64,000 nt of DNA from CAVQWT01 sp963810815 (GTDB lineage Bacteria; Pseudomonadota; Gammaproteobacteria; Burkholderiales; Casimicrobiaceae), in contig CAWEPB010000007.1 of the NCBI GenBank assembly GCA_963810815.1, positions 1,178,001-1,242,000 on the forward strand, given 5' to 3'. Of the stretch, positions 48,443-56,920 are shown one piece after another. The stretch's first letter is position 1; every line of letters begins with the position of its first letter. Made by a program: the position numbers and the translations under genes. Under the pieces are notes generated by a model, which was given only the letters and a program-made list of their open reading frames with translations, was not told where the DNA came from and did no database searches.

Positions 48443-50508
48443 CGGCGCTTGCTCGCGCGGCCCGGCGCCGGGCCCGCGGCGGCGTAGCGCTTCACGAAGG
48501 CGAAGAACTCGCGATACCAGAGCCGCGAGTTCTGCGGCTTGAGGATCCAGTGGTTTTCGTCGGGGAAGTAGACGAGGCGCGCCGGCACGCCCTTCGCCTT
48601 CAGCGTGTTGTAGTACTGCAGCCCCTGCGTTCCCGGCACCCGGTAGTCGAGCTCGCCGTGGATCACCAGCGTCGGCGTCTTCGCCGCCTTCACGTAATGA
48701 TGCGGCGACTGCGCCAGCACGCGCTTCTCGTCGTCCCAGTGGAACGCGCCCAGCTCGTCGGCGAAGAACCGGTAGCCGTCGGTCGCCATCATCGACACCC
48801 AGTCGTAGCAGCCCGCGTGGCAGACGAAGGCGCGGTAGCGGTCCGTATGCCCGTTCATGTACGCGACCATGAAGCCGCCGTAGCTGCCGCCGGTGGCGAC
48901 CAGCCGGTCGCGGTCGACGAAGCCCGACTTCAGCAGGTGGTCGGTCGCCGCCTCGTGGTCGGCGAGCTCCTTGGTTCCATACGTGGCGGTGATCGTCTCC
49001 AGCCACTTCTGGCCGAAGCCGGAACTGCCGTGGTAGTTGACGGCGGCAACGACGTAGCCGTGTCCGGCGAACACCTGGGTGTTCCACCGGTAGTGCCAGG
49101 CATCGAGGTGGGCGGCGTGCGGACCGCCGTGGATCGAATGCATCAGCGGCCAGCGCTTCGCCGGATCGAAATTCGGCGGCAGGATCAGCCAGACCTGCAC
49201 CGGATCGCCGCCGTGGCCCTTGACGGTGATCTCCCTCACCTCGCCCAGCGCGTGGCGCGCGAGCAGCGCGCGGTTGAGCGACTCCAGCGGCCGCTCGCCG
49301 CTGCCGTCGGCCCGCGCAGCGAAGAGCGCCGCGGGGTGAAGGTAGCTCGAGCGGTCGAACGCCAGCACGCCGCCGTCGGCCGACTGCGCGAACCCGCCGA
49401 CCGTGCCCCCGGCGACCCGCAGCGACGGCTCCGCCGCGTCGAGCTTGAGTTGCCAGAGGCCGACGCGGCCGCGGTCCTCGACGCAGAACAGCAGCGCGGC
49501 ACTGTCGGGCCGCCACGCCAGATGCGTCGTCGCGCGGTCGAATGCCGGGGCCAGCCGGCGGATGCGGCCGCTCTTCCGGTCGAGCAGCGACAGGTGGCCC
49601 TGGTCGTTGAACGTGCGCTTGGTGTCGTACGAATGGAACACGATCGAACCGCCGTCGGGCGCGTAGCGCGGGTGCGCATCCGCGGTGTTCGTGGCGGCCG
49701 TCAGCACGCGCTTCCGCCGCGAGGCGAGCTCGACGACGACGATGTCGGTCTGGTTCATCATCGCCGGCTCGGGCGCGAGGTCGGCGGTGATCGCGATTTC
49801 GCGGCCGTCCGGGGCGATGTCGAAGTCCTCGGCCGACGGGTCCCACGGCGGCAGCGCCAGGCCGGTGCCGGCGAGCGCATCGCGGCAGCGGCCGGTGCCG
49901 ATGTCGACGACGAAGACGTGCGGTTCGCGGCCGTCGGTCAGCCAGTGGTCCCAGAACCGGTACTCGGCGCGCTCGGTGACGTGCGCCTTGACCTTGTCGT
50001 CCTTGCGCGACTTCAGGCGCTTCGCCTGCTGCGCGTCGGTGCGAAGCTCCGGCCACACCCAGCTGACGAAGGCGATGCGCTTGCCGTCGGGAAACCAGCG
50101 CAGCGACGCGCAGCCCGTGGCGAGTCGGGTCAGCCGCCGCGCCTCGCCGCCGGAGGGGTCGATCAGGTAGATCTGGGGCTCGTCGTCGCCCTTGCGTTTC
50201 GCCGTGAAGGCGACGTGCCTGCCGTCCGGCGACCACTTCGGATCGGAGTCCTTGTCGCCCGCGGTCAGTGCGCGGGGACGCCCCTTGGCACCGAAGCCCG
50301 TGGGAAACGTCCACAGCTCGGTCCGGCTTTCGTTGTCCGCCATGTCGAAGCTGGTCACCGCGGCGCAGGCGATCGCGCCGTCGGGCGAGAGCGTCGGCGA
50401 CGCGATGCGCTTCAATGCCCAGAGCGTTTCGACGGACAGCGGTGGCTTGCGTCGCCCGGCGCGCCGCGTCGCGGCGACCACGGCGGTTGAACGTTGGCTG
50501 GCGGGCAT
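48439..50508 (-). CDS. S9 family prolyl oligopeptidase-like peptidase
   Basis: A 689-residue protein without a signal peptide. The first 410 residues are a beta-propeller with WD40-like repeats (DPKWSPDGRHVAFTAKR, LRWFPDGKRIAFVSW, RYAPDGGSIVFHSYD). The C-terminal 280 are an alpha/beta hydrolase: MHSIHGGPHAAHLDAW, ATGGSYGGFMVAYMNGH (nucleophile Ser), HGELDYRVPGTQG (Asp) and FPDENHWI (His). It should cleave oligopeptides or release aminoacyl residues. The ATG at 50508 is preceded by a TAGAAT on its strand. Confidence 0.93.
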   Translation of the reverse strand: MPASQRSTAVVAATRRAGRRKPPLSVETLWALKRIASPTLSPDGAIACAAVTSFDMADNESRTELWTFPTGFGAKGRPRALTAGDKDSDPKWSPDGRHVAFTAKRKGDDEPQIYLIDPSGGEARRLTRLATGCASLRWFPDGKRIAFVSWVWPELRTDAQQAKRLKSRKDDKVKAHVTERAEYRFWDHWLTDGREPHVFVVDIGTGRCRDALAGTGLALPPWDPSAEDFDIAPDGREIAITADLAPEPAMMNQTDIVVVELASRRKRVLTAATNTADAHPRYAPDGGSIVFHSYDTKRTFNDQGHLSLLDRKSGRIRRLAPAFDRATTHLAWRPDSAALLFCVEDRGRVGLWQLKLDAAEPSLRVAGGTVGGFAQSADGGVLAFDRSSYLHPAALFAARADGSGERPLESLNRALLARHALGEVREITVKGHGGDPVQVWLILPPNFDPAKRWPLMHSIHGGPHAAHLDAWHYRWNTQVFAGHGYVVAAVNYHGSSGFGQKWLETITATYGTKELADHEAATDHLLKSGFVDRDRLVATGGSYGGFMVAYMNGHTDRYRAFVCHAGCYDWVSMMATDGYRFFADELGAFHWDDEKRVLAQSPHHYVKAAKTPTLVIHGELDYRVPGTQGLQYYNTLKAKGVPARLVYFPDENHWILKPQNSRLWYREFFAFVKRYAAAGPAPGRASKRR

Positions 50509-50531
50509 CGGCAGGGTTCTCCCGGGTTCGA

Positions 50532-50558
50532 TAGAATGTCGGCAAAGGCGCGATTCTA
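50532..50558. promoter_or_regulatory. Two facing TAGAAT elements, divergent promoters
   Basis: TAGAAT on the plus strand (50532-50537) and TAGAAT on the minus strand (50558-50553) are 15 bp apart. The first would serve the aldo/keto reductase gene at 50719 and the second the S9 peptidase at 50508. Their -10 regions face each other, so the two transcripts would overlap at their 5' ends. The remaining 160 bp to 50719 is Pro/Arg-rich low-complexity DNA with no further feature. Confidence 0.5.
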
Positions 50559-50718
50559 CGCCGCGGGCAGGGCGGCAGCGATCCGGTTGCCGCCACCACC
50601 GGCCCGTCCCGAGCGGGCTCCGGCCGGTGCGCCTCCGCGCTCTCGTTCGCCTGCCCCCCGTACCGTTTCCCGCGTCCTTCCCGGCCCCTCTCCACCCTCC
50701 CTCCCGCACGGAACCGAC

Positions 50719-51702
50719 ATGACCGTCATGAACTATCGCCGTCTCGGCGCCTCCGGCCTCAAAGTGAGCGAGCTGTCGTTCGGCTCCTGGGTCACCTACG
50801 GCAACCAGATGGGCACCGACGTCGCCCGCGAATGCATGGCGGCGGCCTACGATGCGGGCGTCAACTTCTTCGACAACGCCGAGGTCTACGCCAAGGGCCA
50901 GTCGGAAACGATCATGGGCGAGGTGCTGCGGCAGATGGGCTGGCGGCGCTCGTCGTACATCGTGTCGACCAAGTTCTACTGGGGCATGCACGACGGTCCC
51001 AACGAGAAGAACACGCTCAACCGCAAGTACCTGATGCAGGCGATCGACGGGTCGCTCGCACGCTTCGGGCTGGACTACGTCGACCTCGTGTTCTGCCACC
51101 GCGCCGACCCCGACACGCCGCTGGAGGAGACCGTCCGCGCGATGCACGACATGATCGCCGCGGGCAAGGCGCTGTACTGGGGCACGTCGGAGTGGAGCGC
51201 CGCCGAGATCGCCGCCGCGTGGCACCTCGCCGACAAGCATCACCTGCACAAGCCGGTGATGGAGCAGCCGCAGTACAACCTGCTGCATCGCGAGCGCGTC
51301 GAGAAGGAGTACGCGCGGCTGTACGGCGACCTCGGCCTCGGCACCACCACCTGGAGCCCGCTCGCGTCGGGCCTGCTGACCGGCAAGTACAACGACGGCA
51401 TCCCGGCCGATTCGCGCGGCGCCGTCAAGGGCTACGAGTGGCTGGCCGAGCGGCTGACCGAGCCGGCGAAGCTCGCGGTGGTGAAGCGCCTGGCGCCGAT
51501 CGCGAGGGACCTGGGCTGCACGCTGGCGCAGATGTCGCTGGCGTGGTGCCTGAAGAACCCGCGGGTGTCGACGGTCATCACCGGCGCCAGCCGCGCGACG
51601 CAGGTCACCGAGAACATGAAGGCGCTCGCCGTGGTGCCGCAGCTCACGCCCGAGGTCATGGCGCGCATCGACGCGGCGCTGGCCGGCACGCCGTCCGCAT
51701 GA
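50719..51702 (+). CDS. Aldo/keto reductase (potassium channel beta-subunit-like)
   Basis: A 327-residue enzyme. MNYRRLGASGLKVSELSFGS opens it; AYDAGVNFFDNAEVYAKGQS has the catalytic Asp and Tyr, VSTKFYWGMHDGPNEKNTLN the Lys, and DYVDLVFCHRADPDTPLEET the His. TTWSPLASGLLTGKYNDGIP and the NADPH-binding GASRATQVTENMKA end it. The sequence fits the Kv-beta/YghZ group, NADPH-dependent carbonyl reductases. The ATG at 50719 is chosen over an upstream ATG in low-complexity sequence. Confidence 0.93.
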   Translation: MTVMNYRRLGASGLKVSELSFGSWVTYGNQMGTDVARECMAAAYDAGVNFFDNAEVYAKGQSETIMGEVLRQMGWRRSSYIVSTKFYWGMHDGPNEKNTLNRKYLMQAIDGSLARFGLDYVDLVFCHRADPDTPLEETVRAMHDMIAAGKALYWGTSEWSAAEIAAAWHLADKHHLHKPVMEQPQYNLLHRERVEKEYARLYGDLGLGTTTWSPLASGLLTGKYNDGIPADSRGAVKGYEWLAERLTEPAKLAVVKRLAPIARDLGCTLAQMSLAWCLKNPRVSTVITGASRATQVTENMKALAVVPQLTPEVMARIDAALAGTPSA

Positions 51703-51721
51703 CCACCGATCCGGGCCTGCG

Positions 51722-52279
51722 GTGATCGCGTCGGCCCCGCCCCCGAGCGACCGGGTCCGCCCGCGCCGGTCGAAGACCGGGCGGGGCGCCGTCCTCGCCG
51801 GCCGCGCCGCCCTCGCCGCCGTGGCCGCGGCGCTGTGGCTCGCCGTTGCCTCCCCCGCCATGGCCGCCCTCTTCGGAACCCTGTTCGCCGGCTCGCCCCC
51901 TGCCACGCTCGGCGTGCGCGACGGCCGTCTCGCGCCCTGCCCCGACCGGCCCAACTGCGTGTCGAGCGAGGCGACCGACGACGCCCATCGCGTCGCCGCG
52001 CTGGACTTCACCGGGGATCCGGCCGCGGCGCTGCGGCGCCTGGACCAGGTGATCGCCGGGCAGGACGGCGCGAGCATCGTGACCCGGCGCGACGGCTACC
52101 TGCACGCCGAGTTCACGACGCGGCTGATGGGCTTCGTCGACGATTTCGAGGCGCGCCTCGACCCGGCCGCCGGCGTCATCCAGGTGCGCTCCGCGTCGCG
52201 GCTCGGTTACGGCGACCTGGGCGTCAACCGCCGGCGCGTCGAGGCGATTCGCGCGGCGTTCCGGGCCACGGCGAAATGA
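51722..52279 (+). CDS. Exported or anchored DUF1499 protein
   Basis: A 185-residue protein starting at GTG (51722). A hydrophobic segment (ALAAVAAALWLAVASPAMAA) precedes the domain: RLAPCPDRPNCVSSEATDD is the DUF1499 signature with its Cys pair, and AEFTTRLMGFVDDFEARLDP and RSASRLGYGDLGVNRRRVEA complete it. Function unknown. It overlaps rlmI as ATGA. Confidence 0.88.
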   Translation: MIASAPPPSDRVRPRRSKTGRGAVLAGRAALAAVAAALWLAVASPAMAALFGTLFAGSPPATLGVRDGRLAPCPDRPNCVSSEATDDAHRVAALDFTGDPAAALRRLDQVIAGQDGASIVTRRDGYLHAEFTTRLMGFVDDFEARLDPAAGVIQVRSASRLGYGDLGVNRRRVEAIRAAFRATAK

Positions 52280-53502
52280 CGACCGCCACTGTCGCGGGCG
52301 TGACGACGAGCCGCCCGGCCGCCACCGTGGTGCTGAAGCCCGGCCGCGAGAAATCGCTGCGCCTGCGCCACCCCTGGATCTTCTCCGGCGCGATCGACCG
52401 CATCGACGGCGCGCCGGCCACCGGTGCGACCGTCGACGTGCACGACGCGAGCGGAGCATTTCTCGCCCGCGCCGCGTACTCGCCGTCGTCGCAGATCCGC
52501 GCCCGCGTGTGGACCTTCGACGAGCGCGAAGCCATCGACGCGGCGTTCTTCGCCCGCCGCATCGACCGCGCCGCCGCGGCGCGCGCCGCGATGCGCGACG
52601 CCGGGCACGACGCCTGCCGGCTCGTCCACGGCGAATCCGACGGGTTGCCCGGCGTCGTGGCCGACCGCTACGGCGCCACGGTCGTCGTGCAGTTGTCGTC
52701 GGCAGGCGCGGACGCGTGGCGCGACGCGCTCGCCGACGCGCTGGCCGCGCTGCCCGGCGTCGGCTGCGTCTACGAGCGCTCCGACGCCGAGGTGCGCGTG
52801 CTCGAGGGGCTCGCTCCGCGCACCGGCGTGCTGCGCGGCACGCTGCCGGACGCGGTCACGCTGGTCGAGGACGGGCTCGCGTACCGGGTCGACGTCGCGG
52901 GCGGCCAGAAGACCGGCTTCTATCTCGACCAGCGCGACAGCCGGGCCAGCGTGCGCCGACTCGCCCGCGGCGACGCGCTCAACGTCTTCTGCTACACCGG
53001 CGGCTTCACGCTCGCGCTGCTCGCCGGCGGCGCGGCCAGCGTGCTGTCGATCGACAGTTCCGCCGACGCGCTGGCGCTCGCCCGCGAGAATCTCGCGCTG
53101 AACCCGGCGCTCGACGCCGCGCGGGCCACCTGGCGCGAAGCCGACGCGTTCACCGAGCTGCGGCAGCTGCGCAACATCGGCGCCAGTTTCGACTGCATCG
53201 TCCTCGATCCGCCGAAGTTCGCGCCGACCGCGGCGCACGCCGAGCGCGCCGCGCGTGCCTACAAGGACGTCAACCTGCTGGCGCTGAAGATGCTGCGGCC
53301 CGGCGGCCTGCTGGCGACGTTCTCGTGCAGCGGCGGCATCGACGCCGCGTTGTTCCGCAAGATCGTCGCCGGGGCGGCGATCGACGCCCACGCCGACGCC
53401 GCCGTCATCGGTCGCTTCGGCGCCAGCGCCGATCACCCGGTCGCCCTCGCCTTCCCCGAGGGCGAGTACCTCAAGGGACTGCTGGTTCGGAAAGCCGGCT
53501 GA
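52276..53502 (+). CDS. rlmI: 23S rRNA (cytosine1962-C5)-methyltransferase RlmI-like
   Basis: A 408-residue enzyme. The N-terminal PUA domain (KSLRLRHPWIFSGAIDRIDG) and the RlmI middle (GQKTGFYLDQRDSRASVRRL) precede the Rossmann methyltransferase: DALNVFCYTGGFTLALLAGG and DCIVLDPPKFAPT. ATFSCSGGID contains the motif VI Cys. It should methylate 23S rRNA with SAM. It starts within the DUF1499 stop (ATGA). Confidence 0.9.
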   Translation: MTTATVAGVTTSRPAATVVLKPGREKSLRLRHPWIFSGAIDRIDGAPATGATVDVHDASGAFLARAAYSPSSQIRARVWTFDEREAIDAAFFARRIDRAAAARAAMRDAGHDACRLVHGESDGLPGVVADRYGATVVVQLSSAGADAWRDALADALAALPGVGCVYERSDAEVRVLEGLAPRTGVLRGTLPDAVTLVEDGLAYRVDVAGGQKTGFYLDQRDSRASVRRLARGDALNVFCYTGGFTLALLAGGAASVLSIDSSADALALARENLALNPALDAARATWREADAFTELRQLRNIGASFDCIVLDPPKFAPTAAHAERAARAYKDVNLLALKMLRPGGLLATFSCSGGIDAALFRKIVAGAAIDAHADAAVIGRFGASADHPVALAFPEGEYLKGLLVRKAG

Positions 53503-53518
53503 CCGGCGCGGACGCCCT

Positions 53519-53537
53519 CCGAAGGAAGTGCCTTCGG
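53519..53537. terminator. Hairpin between convergent rlmI and beta-helix genes
   Basis: Perfect arms ccgaagg and ccttcgg around aagtg, 17 bp after the rlmI stop and 36 bp before the converging stop. No T-run follows on either strand, so the strength is uncertain. Confidence 0.45.
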
Positions 53538-53572
53538 CGAGCCTGTCCCGTCGCCGACGCGGCGCGCCGGGC

Positions 53573-54628
53573 CTACTTGCCGCCGATGCTCGTCATCGTC
53601 CCGTTCAGGTCGGTGCCGTTCTTCTCGACGACATTGTCGCCGCGCGTGAGCAGGTGACCGACGAAATCCGCCGACATGCCGGCGAGGTTTCGAGTCACCG
53701 TGTTGCGGCTTGCGATCAGTGTCGCGTACGGACCGGCCACCAGTCCCGTGATCGTATTCAGGCTCACCTCGTTGTCGGTCGCCGCGATCGTCGCCGCACC
53801 TCCACCCATCGCGTGCACATAAAGACCGTAGCCGTTTCCGACCACCAGGCTGCGCGAGACTGCGACATCGATCACGTTGCCCGATTGGGCGCTTTCTGCG
53901 AGCACGCCATAGCCGCCGTTCCGCTCCACGACCAGATCGCTCATCGCCACCCGGATGGTGGCCGCGGGAGGCAAAGGTTGTCTGATCCGGACGCCGGTGC
54001 TGTTCACGGAAACCGTGCTGCTCTGTATCGACACGTTGGCATTGCCGGAGACGACGATCCCGTTGATGCTTCCGTCGGTACGGAATCGCGCGATGGTCGC
54101 ATTGGCGCCGGAGATCGTCAGCCCCGCGCTCGCGTTCTGATGCGTCGCCGAATCGGTGATGAAGACCTCGGCAGGTCCGGTGATCGATATGCCGACATTC
54201 GACATTCCCGTCACGGTGCAACGGTCGACGTGAAGCGTCGCAGCGCCATGCAGAACGATGCCATCCGCGCCGCCCGTACCGCTGATCGTCAGGCCGCGCA
54301 GCACGACTTTGGCCCCCGGGGCATCGATCGCGATGCCCCGGCCCCCGTTCGGAACCGTGATTCCGGCATGCACCCCGGGTGGCGCCGCGATTGATACCGA
54401 CTTCGTGATGTCGAGCGTGCCGTAGCCGGCCGAGTCGAGAACCACGAGCTCTCCGCCGGCCGTCGTCGCGACCAGCGCCGCCGCGAAACTGCGGCACGGC
54501 GCGGCGAGCGTGCAGGCATTGGCATCGTTGCCGGTCGACGCAACGAAGGTCCGCTCTGCGGCGTCGGCGGAAGCGACGGCGAGTGCGCCGAAGGCGCCGA
54601 GCGTCAACCAACCATGAAGTCCGTGCAT
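53573..54628 (-). CDS. Secreted right-handed beta-helix protein, paralogue 4
   Basis: A 351-residue exported protein. The signal is LTLGAFGALAVASADA. ERTFVASTGNDANACTLAAP then CRSFAAAL carries the family Cys pair; GGELVVLDSAGYGTLDITKS and APPGVHAGITVPNGGRGIAI are nearly parallel to the copy at 22887-23885. Asn/Val/Gly-rich turns follow, ending VGHLLTRGDNVVEKNGTDLN. It stands alone, away from the tail-collar locus, and the 114-bp hairpin repeats begin about 110 bp upstream of its start. Confidence 0.82.
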   Translation of the reverse strand: MHGLHGWLTLGAFGALAVASADAAERTFVASTGNDANACTLAAPCRSFAAALVATTAGGELVVLDSAGYGTLDITKSVSIAAPPGVHAGITVPNGGRGIAIDAPGAKVVLRGLTISGTGGADGIVLHGAATLHVDRCTVTGMSNVGISITGPAEVFITDSATHQNASAGLTISGANATIARFRTDGSINGIVVSGNANVSIQSSTVSVNSTGVRIRQPLPPAATIRVAMSDLVVERNGGYGVLAESAQSGNVIDVAVSRSLVVGNGYGLYVHAMGGGAATIAATDNEVSLNTITGLVAGPYATLIASRNTVTRNLAGMSADFVGHLLTRGDNVVEKNGTDLNGTMTSIGGK

Positions 54629-54738
54629 GGCAGCCCCCAGGTCGCGCCATGAATTTGGTCATAATGTGCGCCGACTTGGTGGCGGGCGGTTGACGCAGGG
54701 CAAACCCGCGCGAGGATGCGCGGCGCATGCCATCGCCC

Positions 54739-55090
54739 CGTCGCGACGGGGCGGCATGCCCTGCGGAGGAGTGGGTCATCGACGCAGCAGGGCATGCCGC
54801 CTCGACGCGACCACCGCCGCGGCGACGGTCACGCCCTCCCCATGCCACCACCCGTCGCGACGGGGCGGCATGCCCTGCGGAGGAGTGGGTCATCGACGCA
54901 GCAGGGCATGCCGCCTCGACGCGACCACCCCCATGGCGACGGTCGCACCCTCTCCATGCCGCCACCCGTCGCGACGGGGCGGCGTGCCCTGCGGAGGAGT
55001 GGGTCATCGACGCAGCAGGGCATGCCGCCTCGACGCGACCACCCCCATGGCGACGGTCGCACCCTCTCCATGCCGCCACCCGTCGCGACG
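54739..55090. repeat. Tandem array of a 114-bp unit, each forming a long hairpin
   Basis: Three full units begin at 54739, 54853 and 54967, each 114 bp after the last, and a fourth is cut off after about 10 bp at 55081. In unit 1 the arm 54740-54764 pairs with 54787-54811 over 25 positions with two mismatches; the loop of 22 bases includes GGAGGAGTGGG. Units 2 and 3 repeat this at +114 and +228. 114 is 38 codons, so all frames stay open, but no codon bias or family suggests a protein. The unit is nearly identical between copies. The gap 54629-54738 before it shows nothing. Confidence 0.9.
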
Positions 55091-55099
55091 AAGCGCACG

Positions 55100-55134
55100 C
55101 AAAAACAAGGCCGCACGGGTTGCCCCGTGCGGCC
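55100..55134 (-). terminator. Intrinsic terminator of psiF
   Basis: On the minus strand a perfect 11-bp stem (ggccgcacggg with cccgtgcggcc, 55134-55109) with a four-base loop is followed by TTGTTTTTG. It lies 69 bp after the psiF stop and is the clearest Rho-independent terminator in the window. Confidence 0.85.
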
Positions 55135-55144
55135 TCGCCAGTCG

Positions 55145-55174
55145 CGGTCTGGCGGACAGGAGGTCGCCAGACCG
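55145..55174. other. Inverted repeat with 10-bp perfect arms
   Basis: cggtctggcg (55145-55154) pairs with cgccagaccg (55165-55174) around a 10-base loop, between the psiF stop and its terminator. It may stabilise the 3' end of the transcript or be a second, weaker terminator. Confidence 0.6.
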
Positions 55175-55202
55175 GGTTCTGATCGTCGCGTGCGCCTCTA
55201 CG

Positions 55203-55469
55203 TCACCCCTTGAGACACTCGCTCATGAACGCCTTGCGCTCGTCGCCCTTCTTGTCGCCGGCCTTGGTGTTGCACACCTTCATTCTGTCCTGCTGCGACA
55301 CCTTCTCGGCCGACAGGCACTCGCTCATGAACTTCTTGCGTTCGTCGCCCTTCTTGTCGGCCGCCTTGGCGTTGCAGACCTTCATCCGCTCCTGCTGCGC
55401 GTTGGCGAACGCGGGATTGGCCGCGACGGCGAACGCGCCGACGATGGCCAGGGCAAGCAGCTTCTTCAT
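55203..55469 (-). CDS. psiF: PsiF repeat protein
   Basis: An 88-residue exported protein. After a signal peptide (LLALAIVGAFAVAANPAFA) come two PsiF repeats: QQERMKVCNAKAADKKGDER with KKFMSECL, then QQDRMKVCNTKAGDKKGDER with KAFMSECL. Each has two cysteines. In E. coli psiF is induced by phosphate starvation; function unknown. No Pho box is obvious here. It has its own promoter and terminator. Confidence 0.92.
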   Translation of the reverse strand: MKKLLALAIVGAFAVAANPAFANAQQERMKVCNAKAADKKGDERKKFMSECLSAEKVSQQDRMKVCNTKAGDKKGDERKAFMSECLKG

Positions 55470-55580
55470 GCGGGAATCTCCTCGTACGGGTCCTGCGGTG
55501 GGAGTGCGGCGGCGGTTGCCCGCCCGCGTGTCTGGTCCGCTCCGACTCCGGCTTGCTGCCCCTCCGGCAGGCTCGAAAGC

Positions 55581-55610
55581 AGTCTACGGCATCCGAAACG
55601 GCGGAGGCAA
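55581..55610 (-). promoter_or_regulatory. Candidate psiF promoter
   Basis: Minus-strand TTGCCT (55610-55605) and TAGACT (55586-55581) are spaced by 18 bp, giving a leader of about 105 bases. Confidence 0.5.
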
Positions 55611-55708
55611 CGAAATCGGGGACAGCCGATCGGATGATGTGGCAAATCCGCATGCTGCATTGCATCAGGGGCCGTGGCACAATGCGCGTTCGCCGATGCT
55701 GTTTCGTG

Positions 55709-55728
55709 TAACATGCTGATTTTCATGT
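55709..55728 (+). promoter_or_regulatory. AT-rich region before DAHP synthase with an inverted repeat
   Basis: TAACAT (55709-55714) may be a -10. ACATG-N8-CATGT (55711-55728) overlaps it, as an operator would. A TGTAAC repeat occurs on both sides (55707 and 55732). It does not match the TyrR or TrpR consensus. Confidence 0.4.
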
Positions 55729-55761
55729 AGTTGTAACTGAACTGCCTGCTCGGAGCCGCCC

Positions 55762-56886
55762 GTGCCCACCTCCACCGCTCACCGCAATCGAGCCGCCGCG
55801 ACCGGCGCTGCGACGTCGAAGCTGCCGGTCGACGACACCCGGATCACCGACATCATGGAGCTCGCGCCGCCGGCGCACCTGCTCCGCGAGTTTCCGACCT
55901 CCGAGGTCGCCGCGAAGACGACGTTCGACGCCCGCCACGCGATCCATCGGGTGCTGCACGGCGCCGACGACCGGCTCGTCGTCGTCGTCGGTCCCTGCTC
56001 GATCCACGACTACGACGCGGCGATCGACTACGCCGCGCGCCTCGCGGCGCTGCGCCGCGAACTCGCCGACGACCTCGTGGTGGTGATGCGCGTGTACTTC
56101 GAGAAGCCGCGCACGACCGTCGGCTGGAAGGGCCTGATCAACGACCCGCGCCTCGACGACAGCTACAAGATCAACGAGGGCCTGCGCCTGGCGCGCCGCA
56201 TCCTCGTCGAAGTCAACGAGCTCGAGCTGCCGGCCGGGACCGAATACCTGGACATGATCACCCCGCAGTACTACGCGGACCTCATCGCCTGGGGCGCGAT
56301 CGGGGCGCGCACGACCGAAAGCCAGGTGCACCGCCAGCTGGCGTCGGGGCTGTCGTGCCCGGTCGGGTTCAAGAACGGAACCGACGGCAACGTGCGCATC
56401 GCGGTCGACGCCATCAAGGCGGCGTCGGCCCCCCACCACTTCCTGTCGGTGACCAAGGGCGGACATTCGGCGATCGTGCAGACCGCGGGCAACGAGGACT
56501 GCCACATCATCCTGCGCGGCGGTGCCGCGCCCAACTACGACGCCGCCAGCGTCGAGGCGACCTGCCGGGCACTCGCCGGCGCCGGCCTCGCCGCGCGCGT
56601 GATGATCGACTGCTCGCACGCCAACAGCCAGAAACATCCGGAGCGGCAGGTCGACGTCGCCCGCGACGTCGCGGCGCAGGTCGCCGGCGGCGACGAGCGT
56701 ATCATCGGCGTGATGATCGAGAGCCACATCAACGCCGGCCGCCAGGATCTCAAGCCCGGCGTGGCGCTGCAGTACGGCGTCTCGATCACCGACGGCTGCA
56801 TCGGCTGGGACGCCACGGTCGGCGTGCTCATGGAACTCGCGGAAGCCGTGCGGGCGCGCCGCCTCAGGCTCTCCGACGAGGCCTGA
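55762..56886 (+). CDS. 3-deoxy-7-phosphoheptulonate synthase (class I DAHP synthase)
   Basis: A 374-residue cytosolic enzyme starting at GTG (55762) with CGGAG upstream. VVVVGPCSIHDYDAAIDYAA, VVVMRVYFEKPRTTVGWKGL and VGFKNGTDGNVRIAVDAIKA are the active-site and phosphoenolpyruvate-binding segments; MIDCSHANSQKHPERQ and GVMIESHINAGRQ hold metal ligands. It condenses erythrose 4-phosphate and PEP, the first step of the shikimate pathway. Which aromatic amino acid inhibits it cannot be told by eye. Confidence 0.95.
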   Translation: MPTSTAHRNRAAATGAATSKLPVDDTRITDIMELAPPAHLLREFPTSEVAAKTTFDARHAIHRVLHGADDRLVVVVGPCSIHDYDAAIDYAARLAALRRELADDLVVVMRVYFEKPRTTVGWKGLINDPRLDDSYKINEGLRLARRILVEVNELELPAGTEYLDMITPQYYADLIAWGAIGARTTESQVHRQLASGLSCPVGFKNGTDGNVRIAVDAIKAASAPHHFLSVTKGGHSAIVQTAGNEDCHIILRGGAAPNYDAASVEATCRALAGAGLAARVMIDCSHANSQKHPERQVDVARDVAAQVAGGDERIIGVMIESHINAGRQDLKPGVALQYGVSITDGCIGWDATVGVLMELAEAVRARRLRLSDEA

Positions 56887-56920
56887 TCCGCCGCCGGCGG
56901 CCAGGGTCGATCGCGCCCGC

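Noticed and set aside
54739..55090. CRISPR array
   Set aside because: The units are 114 bp and contiguous, with no variable spacers between short repeats, and there is no cas gene nearby.
54627..55637. Long plus- and minus-strand reading frames across the 114-bp repeats as a repeat protein
   Set aside because: All frames are open simply because the unit is 38 codons and lacks stops. The hairpin symmetry explains the conservation, there is no ribosome-binding site at a consistent start, and no family resemblance.
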